Positions 1 through 7,270 of a DNA stretch of 25,938 nucleotides are shown piece by piece. Below the pieces are notes generated by a model. The model was not told where the DNA came from, made no database searches, and was given only the letters and a program-made list of their open reading frames with translations. Where the stretch lies: positions 1-25,938 of IMG/VR virus record IMGVR_UViG_3300034103_000630. One strand, 5' to 3'. Within the stretch, counting starts at the first letter, position 1. The number at the start of each line of letters is the position of its first letter. The stretch comes from a virus. The position numbers and the translations under genes are program-made.

Positions 1-1
1 A

Positions 2-94
2 GAAGGCATTGCTAATTTTATTGCTGAACGAATAGATGCTCATGGCAAACATGGTTGGATGCTACGCAGCTTCTTGAAAGATGCACGAGCATGA
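2..94 (+). CDS. C-terminal end of an unidentified phage protein (partial)
   Basis: An open frame enters from the left edge and ends at TGA 92-94, giving 30 residues that finish in LRSFLKDARA. The stop overlaps the ATG at 91 of the next gene (ATGA). That same overlap pattern joins the next three genes, which supports this being a real gene end. The fragment is basic and helical-looking and too short to assign. Its position directly upstream of probable virion genes suggests a late gene. Confidence 0.55.
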   Translation, partial: EGIANFIAERIDAHGKHGWMLRSFLKDARA

Positions 95-1158
95 TCTACG
101 GACTGAAACCATTTAACTCTGCAGAGATGCGAACTTATTTAGATATTCTAAATGAAGCTCCACAACCAACTGATCAACAAGCAGCAGATTTAGATGCAGC
201 TGCCGGACAAGCTGCTCAAGGTGTTGACAAGTTCAGTCAAGGTAACTATGCCAAAGGTGCAGTGGATATTGCCAAAGGCGCTAACGCTGTTGCCAACGCA
301 GCTGGAATGAACTTTTGGGATAAACTCAAAGCTGGTTGGATGGCAATTAAGGCCGGTGCCGCAGCGGCAACCACCAAAGGAGATCCAATGTATGCTGCTA
401 TGGGCAGCGTAGGTGCAAACCTTATGGATCCGTTGGCAGATTTTGTAAATTCTCCAAATTTTGAAAAAAATTTCTTAGCAGGACTCGAAGCTGCCAGAAA
501 CAATCCAAAAGCTGATGCTAAACTAAAACAAATGGTTGCAGATTACGATGCCAAAAAGTTAACTCCGGCAAGTTACAAAGCTTATGTTCAACGAATGATA
601 GCAACAAACAAATCACAGCAAGCAGGTCAAAAAGTAGACTCCGACGCTGATGACAACTATGAAGTAAGAGAAGATCAAGTTGCAGAAATTAGAAAAGCAT
701 TGGATATGCTTGAAGCCGATGATGGATCAAAAGTAACTGTTGATCCTGCGACCGGACAAAAAACTGTGATAGACGCCGAAGGAACCAAGGTATATGATAA
801 AAATGGTCAACTGATCAGTCAATCTTCTCCCAGTGTCGGTGGACTACAACAAACTAAAAATGTTCAAACTGGTAGAACAACAACCGACTACAAAATTGGC
901 GGTTTAGACGTTACGCAATCAACCGGAGGAGGCGTTCCTACTGTAACTTCTGCCACTACTGATGTTGGACCACAGACGGCGACTGTTCATTCAGGTGTAG
1001 GGTTTGGTGGTGCAGGTAAAGATGTGCAAGCACCAGTATCAGGCAGCATCACAGACAAAGCCACAGGTAAAACAACCAACATTGTAGGCAGATTGCCCAC
1101 AGCCAAGGACATGACCGAAGCGGAACATGTAAGAATGTTAATGAACAAATTATCATGA
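91..1158 (+). CDS. Putative virion/internal head protein with a capsid-targeting-like N-terminus
   Basis: A protein of 355 residues from ATG 91, which overlaps the upstream stop as ATGA; the frame is open back to a TTG at 55, but the ATG is preferred. A second in-frame ATG at 127 begins with MRTYLDILNEA. From memory this closely resembles the T4 internal-protein capsid-targeting peptide MKTYQEFIAE, which prohead protease gp21 cleaves after an L/I-x-E motif. After it come an Ala/Gly-rich helical region with a GNYAKGA motif (about residues 45-110), a charged middle, and a Gly/Thr/Val-rich, beta-prone C-terminal third with repeated TGxTT elements. No enzyme motif is visible. It is translationally coupled to the next two genes. 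Virion location is inferred from the N-terminus and neighbours; the family is not recognised. Confidence 0.7.
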   Translation: MIYGLKPFNSAEMRTYLDILNEAPQPTDQQAADLDAAAGQAAQGVDKFSQGNYAKGAVDIAKGANAVANAAGMNFWDKLKAGWMAIKAGAAAATTKGDPMYAAMGSVGANLMDPLADFVNSPNFEKNFLAGLEAARNNPKADAKLKQMVADYDAKKLTPASYKAYVQRMIATNKSQQAGQKVDSDADDNYEVREDQVAEIRKALDMLEADDGSKVTVDPATGQKTVIDAEGTKVYDKNGQLISQSSPSVGGLQQTKNVQTGRTTTDYKIGGLDVTQSTGGGVPTVTSATTDVGPQTATVHSGVGFGGAGKDVQAPVSGSITDKATGKTTNIVGRLPTAKDMTEAEHVRMLMNKLS

Positions 1159-1751
1159 GTGACGACATCAAAAGCTTATTAGAAAAACTGACTTTGATAG
1201 AAGGGTCAGTGACACCTTCCTCATATCCTAAACGTGGACTTAACAAGCAACAGAAAAGTGTAAAACAAATGCCTGCACTGTTTAAAATGCCCAAGCAAGG
1301 CCCAGTGCTCGGCGGTGACCCTAACAAAAAAGCACCAAGTCAAGGTTATTTTGTTGGTGGTGAAGCCAAAGAATCAGAAGCAGCACTGGACGAAGCCTAT
1401 GCCAGCGAAGATGTTCTAAGCACAGTGAAAAAAGGCCTAGCCGACTTCTTACGCAGTATTGAGGACAAACAGGAATTAGATAAAGCACTGGTTAACAAAG
1501 CCAAAGACGAAATTCGTCGTGATGACTTAGATAGACTGTTGCCAGTAAAGACCGTGCAAACACATGATGGGCGCGATATAAAAATTCATGGCAATGAAGT
1601 AGATGGTTTCCATGTGCGTATTAATGAAAGACCAGTTACTGCTAAATTTAGAATGTTAGATGATGCGATCATGGCTTGTGAAATGTACTGCAACCGTCGT
1701 CGCATGGCAGAAGAACAAACACAAGCAGAAGATTACGTAAGCGAAGAATGA
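1155..1751 (+). CDS. Hypothetical phage protein, possibly virion-associated
   Basis: A protein of 198 residues starting inside the previous stop (ATGA at 1155-1158). The N-terminus, MSDDIKSLLEKLTLIEG, is a short amphipathic helix ending in L-I-E before Gly. That fits the L/I-x-E cleavage rule of T4-type prohead proteases, so this may be a packaged protein. The middle is Lys/Pro/Gly-rich and probably disordered (about 20-75). The C-terminal half is a compact charged domain containing HDGRDIKIHGNEVDG and a segment with MCNRRR-like basic residues near 175-185. No catalytic signature or membrane segment is seen. Operon position between two genes of similar character supports a structural or internal head role, but this is inference. 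Confidence 0.7.
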   Translation: MSDDIKSLLEKLTLIEGSVTPSSYPKRGLNKQQKSVKQMPALFKMPKQGPVLGGDPNKKAPSQGYFVGGEAKESEAALDEAYASEDVLSTVKKGLADFLRSIEDKQELDKALVNKAKDEIRRDDLDRLLPVKTVQTHDGRDIKIHGNEVDGFHVRINERPVTAKFRMLDDAIMACEMYCNRRRMAEEQTQAEDYVSEE

Positions 1752-3136
1752 AGTTAGACGACGTATTAGTTGAGCAAGCCGCGGCGGCTGGCAAAATTGA
1801 ACAAGCAGCATCAACCGCGGCTGCTATTGGCCAGGCCTTGGCTGAACCTGCTGCTGCTGCTGGTGCTGGCTACGCAGGTGGCAAAGCTTTGAGCAAAATG
1901 TTGGGCAAGGCCGTTCCTGGTGTTGGCACAGGTTTAAGTCTATATGATGCATACACAAGATATCAAAATGGCGACTACAGCGGTGCAGTGATAGCTACTC
2001 TGGCAGGAGCCGCATACATGTTTGGACCTCCTGGAGCAGTGGTTGGTACTGCACTTGAATTGGGAAATTTAGGAAGAGATTTTATGCCGCAGCCTAAACA
2101 AAATACACCACGTGGTGCTCGAGGCGCAGCACCACAAAAAGAAGCGTTGAATCCATCTCTGAGTTTTGAAGAGACTGAACTCATGGATCCGCAAGCGGAT
2201 GCTGACATGGATGCTCGTGCAGTGGCCTGGGGCAAGGCATGGCAAGCAGGTAAATCTACATACAAAGATCCCGCCACTGGCGAAATCAAAGCCACCATAC
2301 GTCGCGGTGCTCCTCAATACGGTTCAAAAGAAGCATTTGCCAAATTTGATACCAGCGATAAATTTTATAATGATTTAGAAAGGTTAAACACTTTGATGAA
2401 ATCTGGAACCAAGATAAACGATCCAGCGTTGACCAAACTCATCCCTGGCTACGCACCAAGAATGCATCCAAAAACCAATATGCCGTTGCCTGAATCTGCG
2501 CTAGATGAAGATTGGCAAAAAGTCAACAAACGCGATAAAACCTCGGGCATGAGTCGCAAAGCAGTTAAAGCATATCGTAGAGAAAATCCTGGCAGCAAAC
2601 TACAGACTGCTGTGACAACCAAACCAAGTAAGTTGAAAAAAGGATCAAAGAGTGCCAAGCGTCGTAAAAGTTTTTGCGCTAGAATGAGTGGCATGAAAAA
2701 ATCACGTGCCAGTGCCAAGACCAAAAGAGATCCAAACAGCCCAATCAACAAGGCTCTAAGACGTTGGAACTGCGAGAGTGTAGAGGACATGCGTCAATTA
2801 GTGTTGTTGGCAGAACAGAAGCTTGAGGTAATGCGTATTGAGAAAAGACTAACAGAGTCGCTGAACCTAGGCAAATCTAAACCTGTAGCACAACCAACCA
2901 TGGAAATGTTAGACGTTCAGCGTAAAGATCCCAACGAATATGACATGGAAGGTGATTACGCAAAAACGCAGTTACAGACCATAGAGCGTATGGCACGTAT
3001 TCTTAAGTCAAGACTGAATGATGAAGAAAACTTGCCAGAGTGGGTACAAACCAAATTAGCGCGAGCAGAAAGTATGTTGGTAACTGTGACTGATTACTTG
3101 ATAAGTCAACAAGAACGCGGTAAAGACATGATGTAA
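1748..3136 (+). CDS. Putative virion protein with Gly-zipper hydrophobic region and basic Cys motif
   Basis: A protein of 462 residues overlapping the previous stop by ATGA. Residues 15-110 are very rich in Ala and Gly and hydrophobic, with VPGVGTG and GDYSGAVIATLAGAAY segments that could insert into or cross a membrane. The centre is charged. Residues about 295-345 form a strongly basic stretch with KSFCARMSGMKK followed by DPNSPINKALRRWNC; I recall similar Cys-bracketed basic motifs in hypothetical proteins of T4-like phages. The C-terminus has LPEWVQTKLARAE followed by a DYL motif, also familiar from tailed-phage proteins. It is the last gene before a 111-bp non-coding gap, so it probably ends the structural operon. 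Membrane action during infection is possible but unproven. Confidence 0.7.
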   Translation: MKLDDVLVEQAAAAGKIEQAASTAAAIGQALAEPAAAAGAGYAGGKALSKMLGKAVPGVGTGLSLYDAYTRYQNGDYSGAVIATLAGAAYMFGPPGAVVGTALELGNLGRDFMPQPKQNTPRGARGAAPQKEALNPSLSFEETELMDPQADADMDARAVAWGKAWQAGKSTYKDPATGEIKATIRRGAPQYGSKEAFAKFDTSDKFYNDLERLNTLMKSGTKINDPALTKLIPGYAPRMHPKTNMPLPESALDEDWQKVNKRDKTSGMSRKAVKAYRRENPGSKLQTAVTTKPSKLKKGSKSAKRRKSFCARMSGMKKSRASAKTKRDPNSPINKALRRWNCESVEDMRQLVLLAEQKLEVMRIEKRLTESLNLGKSKPVAQPTMEMLDVQRKDPNEYDMEGDYAKTQLQTIERMARILKSRLNDEENLPEWVQTKLARAESMLVTVTDYLISQQERGKDMM

Positions 3137-3171
3137 CACAGAATAACACCTTAGGACCGTGACTGGGGTGT

Positions 3172-3186
3172 GGGCGGCTGCTGCCT
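3172..3186 (+). terminator. Weak GC-rich hairpin after the structural genes
   Basis: GGGCGG and CTGCCT pair across a 3-nt loop with two G-U pairs, 35 nt after the stop at 3136. No clear U-tract follows, only TAGATTTT. It is positioned like a terminator of the upstream operon but is not a canonical one. Confidence 0.2.
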
Positions 3187-3187
3187 A

Positions 3188-3215
3188 GATTTTACATCCG
3201 CTACCTTGTAAAATC
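3188..3215 (+). repeat. Perfect 9-bp inverted repeat in the gap before the amidinotransferase gene
   Basis: GATTTTACA (3188-3196) and TGTAAAATC (3207-3215) are exact reverse complements around a 10-nt spacer. The stem is AT-rich and no T-run follows on either strand, so a simple intrinsic terminator is unlikely. It could be a protein-binding operator or an RNA stem-loop that protects or processes the transcript end. Confidence 0.45.
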
Positions 3216-3247
3216 AAAGTGAGCACAGATTTTTAATAAGTATCCCT

Positions 3248-4234
3248 ATGCTGAGTATAAACGAATGGGATCCACTTAAAAAAGTTGTAGTGGGTCGAGC
3301 AGACCATGCACAAATACCTCCCTTAGATCCAAGTCACCAAGCAGTTAACTATGCTAACGTACAAGACTTGTCATCTATTCCTGTTGGTCCATATCCTCAA
3401 AGCGTGATTGATGAGGCCACCCAAGATCTAGAATTACTGGTCGAAGTTTTGCAGCAAAACGGTGTGGAAGTAATTAGACCAGATCCAAATCACAAACCAG
3501 GTTACTACAATTACTGTCCAAGGGATTCCTTTTTGGTTTACAAAGACACCATACTGGTAACGCCACAGCCAATCAGAAGTCGCGCCATGGACTATGAAAG
3601 TTTGGATAAACAATTTCATAACTTTGCTTTTGAAAACGATTACCGGTATTGTCGAGCTAATATTAAATTTCCTGATGAATTTTATAATCTTGGTGAACCA
3701 GAAAAACTAGCACTCAAGGAAACCTTGCCTGCGTTTGATGCCGCGAACATTCTTAGAGCCAATGATTATGTTTTTTATCTTGTAAGCAACACCGGCAATC
3801 AACAAGGCGCTCACTGGTTGCAAAGATTCTTAGATCGCAAGGCCACTGTCTATCCTATCAATGATATCTATAGTTACAGTCATATTGACAGCACCATAGC
3901 TTTACTGCGTGAAGGACTGATGTTACTGAATCCAGCTAGGATCAAAGACATCAATCAGTTGCCAAAACCCTTGCAGTCATGGGATGTGATATGGGCACCT
4001 GAACCAGTGGATATTGGGTATCATCCTGGATACAAAATGGCCAGTGAATGGATCAGTATGAACTTGCTGAGTATTAATCCCAATCTCGTGGTTTTGGAAG
4101 AACGCCAGACCAATTTACGTGATCTTCTTGAAAAGCACGGTATTGAATGTATAATGTTGCCTGGCAGACATCAACGAACACTTTCTGGCGGTTTTCATTG
4201 CGTGACTTTGGATTTAGAACGAGAACATAGTTGA
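3248..4234 (+). CDS. Amidinotransferase (glycine/inosamine-phosphate amidinotransferase family)
   Basis: A 328-residue protein that aligns by eye along its length with the AGAT/StrB1 family, which moves the amidino group of arginine to an amine acceptor. Family hallmarks are visible: the N-terminal EWDPLKKVVVG strand, CPRD with Asp93, FDAANILRAND with Asp173, SHID with His212, ASEWISMN near 265-272, and the C-terminal GGFHC with catalytic Cys318. These match the Asp, Asp, His and Cys catalytic set of human AGAT as I recall it. The acceptor cannot be read: glycine would give guanidinoacetate, an inosamine would give a guanidino-cyclitol as in streptomycin synthesis. It lies alone between two non-coding gaps, with no strong ribosome binding site. 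Related genes are, to my memory, present in some marine phages. Confidence 0.88.
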   Translation: MLSINEWDPLKKVVVGRADHAQIPPLDPSHQAVNYANVQDLSSIPVGPYPQSVIDEATQDLELLVEVLQQNGVEVIRPDPNHKPGYYNYCPRDSFLVYKDTILVTPQPIRSRAMDYESLDKQFHNFAFENDYRYCRANIKFPDEFYNLGEPEKLALKETLPAFDAANILRANDYVFYLVSNTGNQQGAHWLQRFLDRKATVYPINDIYSYSHIDSTIALLREGLMLLNPARIKDINQLPKPLQSWDVIWAPEPVDIGYHPGYKMASEWISMNLLSINPNLVVLEERQTNLRDLLEKHGIECIMLPGRHQRTLSGGFHCVTLDLEREHS

Positions 4235-4259
4235 CACACTAAGCAAATGCCTGTAAACT
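4231..4259 (+). promoter_or_regulatory. Candidate sigma70-type promoter for the dsbA-like gene
   Basis: TTGACA (4231-4236), a 17-nt spacer and TAAACT (4254-4259). The -35 is perfect and the -10 matches 4 of 6. It lies about 20 nt before the ATG at 4280, with GAGGAG as ribosome binding site. The -35 overlaps the stop of the upstream gene, as at two other promoters in this window. Confidence 0.5.
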
Positions 4260-4279
4260 ACGGTTTTTGAGGAGCAACT

Positions 4280-4534
4280 ATGAAAAATTTTAACAGTGAA
4301 CAAAAAGCCAAACTTACTCAGTTAATCAACGAAGGTATGCAAGTGCTTCATGAAGTTGAAACTTTGAATGAAGGACTTTCAGACACAGTCAAAGCCATTG
4401 CAGAAGAATTGGAAATCAAACCTGCTGTGTTGAAAAAAGCTATTAAGATCGCTCACAAGGCAGAATTTGGTAAAGCCAAACAAGATCATGAACTGTTAGA
4501 AACCATTCTTGAAACGGTTGGCAAAACTCTATAA
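4280..4534 (+). CDS. dsbA: Small DsbA-like dsDNA-binding protein
   Basis: A protein of 84 residues with a strong ribosome binding site (GAGGAG, 5 nt before ATG). It is highly charged, all-helical in appearance, and contains LNEGLSDTVKAIAEELEIKP followed by a Lys-rich helix AVLKKAIKIAHKA. The size and the pattern resemble T4 DsbA (89 residues), a double-stranded DNA-binding protein linked to late transcription, and the DsbA annotations of marine T4-like phages. This is a resemblance from memory without conserved catalytic residues to check, so the assignment is moderate. It has its own promoter and lies just upstream of the polymerase gene. The symbol refers to the phage gene, not to the bacterial disulfide oxidoreductase. 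Confidence 0.6.
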   Translation: MKNFNSEQKAKLTQLINEGMQVLHEVETLNEGLSDTVKAIAEELEIKPAVLKKAIKIAHKAEFGKAKQDHELLETILETVGKTL

Positions 4535-4536
4535 CT

Positions 4537-4623
4537 ATGAGTAGCAGCACGAGTCGTTCACGTCACGAACAAGAGTCAAGGCAAGTGGGCCATAATCCAC
4601 AGGAGAACTATGAGTTATATTGA
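4537..4623 (+). CDS. Possible 28-residue leader peptide overlapping the polymerase start
   Basis: ATG 4537 opens a frame of 28 codons ending at TGA 4621-4623, inside the first codons of gene 43. It fills the whole 75-nt gap after the dsbA-like gene. The peptide is rich in Ser, Arg, His, Gln and Glu and ends NPQENYELY. No good ribosome binding site precedes it. Translating it would run ribosomes through the hairpin and Shine-Dalgarno of gene 43, so it could couple or regulate polymerase synthesis. Equally it may be chance. Confidence 0.25.
   Translation: MSSSTSRSRHEQESRQVGHNPQENYELY
4585..4600 (+). promoter_or_regulatory. Candidate gp43 translational operator hairpin
   Basis: GTGG (4585-4588) and CCAC (4597-4600) form a stem around an 8-nt loop, GCCATAAT. 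The AGGAG ribosome binding site (4601-4605) follows at once, and ATG is at 4610. In T4 and RB69, gp43 represses its own translation by binding a short hairpin with an 8-nt loop next to the ribosome binding site; the T4 loop was the target of the first SELEX work. The placement and loop size here match that design. Confidence 0.45.
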
Positions 4624-7270
4624 CGCACTTTTTGATCGAGATAAAGATCGTATACACATCATGGGTCGCCGCAATGGCGAACGCTATTACGAAGAGTTCC
4701 CGGCCAACTACATCTTTTACTATGACGACCCGCGAGGTAAATTTAGAAGTATCTATGGCAACCCTGTTTCCCGTTTTTCATCTAGAAACAACAAAGAGTT
4801 CCGCAAAGAACTACGCATTCAAAGTGGCAAGCAACTTTATGAAAGTGACATCAATCCGATTTTCAGATGTCTTGAAGAAAACTACAAAGGTGTTGATGCG
4901 CCAAAACTTAACACAGCATTTTTTGACATTGAAGTAGACTTTGATCCTGTGCGGGGCTACAGTCGGCCCGACGATCCATTTAATCCAATCACAGCAATAT
5001 CTGTGTATCTTGATTGGTTAGATCAATTAGTGACTTTGGTCAAACCACCCAAGCACATGAGTTTGGAAACTGCATCTGAGATTGCATCAGAGTTTCCTAA
5101 CACATTTATTTTTGCAGAAGAAAAAGATTTATTAGATGCATTTTTGAATCTTATTGATGATGCAGATGTGCTCAGTGGATGGAACTCAGAAGGCTTTGAT
5201 ATTCCCTACACTGTGATGCGTACTGTAAAAGTGTTAAGCAAAGATGACATAAGACGGTTTTGTCTATGGAATCAAATGCCTAAACAGCGAACTTTTGAAA
5301 GATTTGGTGCAGAGAATCTTACGTTTGACTTGATAGGTCGTGTGCATATGGACTATATGCAACTTTATAGAAAGTACACCTATGAAGAACGACACAGCTA
5401 TAGTTTGGATGCTATCTTAGAATATGAAGATCTAGGCGGCAAGACCGCGTTTGAAGGCACACTGGATCAACTTTACAATCAAAACTTTAAAACGTTTATA
5501 GAATATAATCGACAAGACGTAAATGGCCTTGCAAGCATAGACAAAAAATTAAAATTTTTGGATCTTGCCAACACACTGGCACATGAAAACACAGTGTTGT
5601 TGCCAACCACAATGGGCGCGGTAGCAGTTACAGAACAAGCAATTATCAACGAAGCCCACGAACGTGGAATGGTAGTACCAATTAGAAAAGAAAGGCTCAC
5701 AGATGACGATACACAAGCGGCAGGTGCCTATGTTGCTTATCCCAAAAAAGGCATTCACGAATTCGTCGGATCGATTGACATCAACAGTCTCTACCCGTCA
5801 GCGATCCGTGCTCTTAACATGGGACCGGAAACGATTATTGGCCAACTCCGGCCGATAATGACAAATAATCTAATCAAGCAACGCATGGCGTCAGGACAAA
5901 GTTTTGCCGCAGCCTGGGAAGGTTTGTTTGCGTCACTTGAATACACTGCTGTGATGGAACAGCAACGTGGTACAGAAATAACCATTGACTGGGAATCAGG
6001 TGAACAAACAGTTCACAGTGCTGCCGAAGTTTGGCGCATGATTTTTGACAGCAATCAACCTTGGATGATCAGTGCCAATGGCACAATCTTTACCTATGAA
6101 GTTGAAGCTGTGATTCCTGGCTTGCTCAAACGTTGGTATGCAGAACGTAAACAGATGCAAGCCAAACTCAAAGAGTCAACTACCAAGGAAGACGAAGAAT
6201 ACTGGGACAAACGGCAGTTGGTCAAGAAGATTAACTTAAACAGTTTGTATGGTGCTATTCTCAATCCTGGTTGTAGATTTTTTGATAAACGTATTGGTCA
6301 GAGTACAACACTGACTGGACGCAGCATTGCCAAGCACATGGATGCCTATGTCAATGAATGTATAACTGGCAAATATGACCATGTAGGCGACGCAATCATT
6401 TATGGTGATACAGATTCTTGTTACTTCACCGCCTATCCAATACTACAAAAAGAAATACAAGAAGGCAGGATGGAATGGAACAAGGAAATTTGTGTTGCAT
6501 TGTATGACTCAATATCAGAGCAAGTAAACATCAGTTTTCCAGGATACATGGAACAGGCGTTTCACTGTCCAAGAGACATGGGCAATGTGATACGCGGAGG
6601 CAGAGAAATTGTGGCCAGTAAAGGTTTGTTTATCACTAAAAAGCGATATGCCGTGCTGTATTATGACAAAGAAGGACGTCGTTATGATGTAGAAGGCAAG
6701 TCTGGTAAAATCAAAGCCATGGGTCTGGATCTAAAACGCAGTGATACTCCTCGCGTGATTCAAGACTTTTTGAGCAGTGTATTGGATGATGTTCTTAATG
6801 GTGCTGGCAAAGATGATGTAGTCGAAAAAATCAAACAATTCAAATTTGAATTCAAAGAGAGACCTGGCTGGGAAAAAGGAACTCCCAAACGTGTGAACAA
6901 TCTAACCACCTATGGTAAAAAAGAAGAGCGTGAAGGTAAAGCAAACATGCCAGGGCACGTCAGGGCGGCCTTGAATTGGAACACACTACGCAACATGCAT
7001 GGTGATAACTATTCCATGCAAATTGTTGATGGCATGAAAACAATTGTGTGCAAATTAAGAGACAATCCTCTTGGATATACCAGCGTTGGATATCCAACAG
7101 ATGAACTACATCTGCCGCAGTGGTTCAAAGACTTGCCGTTTGATGATTCTGCAATGGAAGCCACTGTGATTGATGGCAAGATAGAAAACTTACTGGGTGT
7201 GCTAGAGTGGGACTTAGAATCAGCGACCAACACCAGTAATACTTTCCAGGATTTTTTCAGTTTTGACTAA
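4610..7270 (+). CDS. 43: DNA polymerase, family B, T4 gp43-like
   Basis: An 886-residue replicative polymerase, close to T4 gp43 (898). The 3'-5' exonuclease motifs are intact: FFDIEVD (Asp106, Glu108), WNSEGFDIPY (Asp197) and YNRQDV (Asp303). The polymerase motifs are intact: DINSLYPS (motif A, about 390-397), KKINLNSLYG (motif B, 539-548) and YGDTDS (motif C, 598-603), followed by a KKRYAVLYYD segment. The last residues, TFQDFFSFD, resemble the C-terminal clamp-binding tail of T4 gp43 (SLDFLFG). ATG 4610 has AGGAG 4 nt upstream. The stop overlaps the next gene and the clamp gene follows that one. It copies the phage genome and, if the DpdA pathway works after replication, would make the substrate for base exchange. 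Confidence 0.97.
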   Translation: MSYIDALFDRDKDRIHIMGRRNGERYYEEFPANYIFYYDDPRGKFRSIYGNPVSRFSSRNNKEFRKELRIQSGKQLYESDINPIFRCLEENYKGVDAPKLNTAFFDIEVDFDPVRGYSRPDDPFNPITAISVYLDWLDQLVTLVKPPKHMSLETASEIASEFPNTFIFAEEKDLLDAFLNLIDDADVLSGWNSEGFDIPYTVMRTVKVLSKDDIRRFCLWNQMPKQRTFERFGAENLTFDLIGRVHMDYMQLYRKYTYEERHSYSLDAILEYEDLGGKTAFEGTLDQLYNQNFKTFIEYNRQDVNGLASIDKKLKFLDLANTLAHENTVLLPTTMGAVAVTEQAIINEAHERGMVVPIRKERLTDDDTQAAGAYVAYPKKGIHEFVGSIDINSLYPSAIRALNMGPETIIGQLRPIMTNNLIKQRMASGQSFAAAWEGLFASLEYTAVMEQQRGTEITIDWESGEQTVHSAAEVWRMIFDSNQPWMISANGTIFTYEVEAVIPGLLKRWYAERKQMQAKLKESTTKEDEEYWDKRQLVKKINLNSLYGAILNPGCRFFDKRIGQSTTLTGRSIAKHMDAYVNECITGKYDHVGDAIIYGDTDSCYFTAYPILQKEIQEGRMEWNKEICVALYDSISEQVNISFPGYMEQAFHCPRDMGNVIRGGREIVASKGLFITKKRYAVLYYDKEGRRYDVEGKSGKIKAMGLDLKRSDTPRVIQDFLSSVLDDVLNGAGKDDVVEKIKQFKFEFKERPGWEKGTPKRVNNLTTYGKKEEREGKANMPGHVRAALNWNTLRNMHGDNYSMQIVDGMKTIVCKLRDNPLGYTSVGYPTDELHLPQWFKDLPFDDSAMEATVIDGKIENLLGVLEWDLESATNTSNTFQDFFSFD

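Noticed and set aside
246-503. Several long open frames on the minus strand
   Set aside because: They are mirror frames of strong plus-strand genes, with no ribosome binding sites or recognisable domains.
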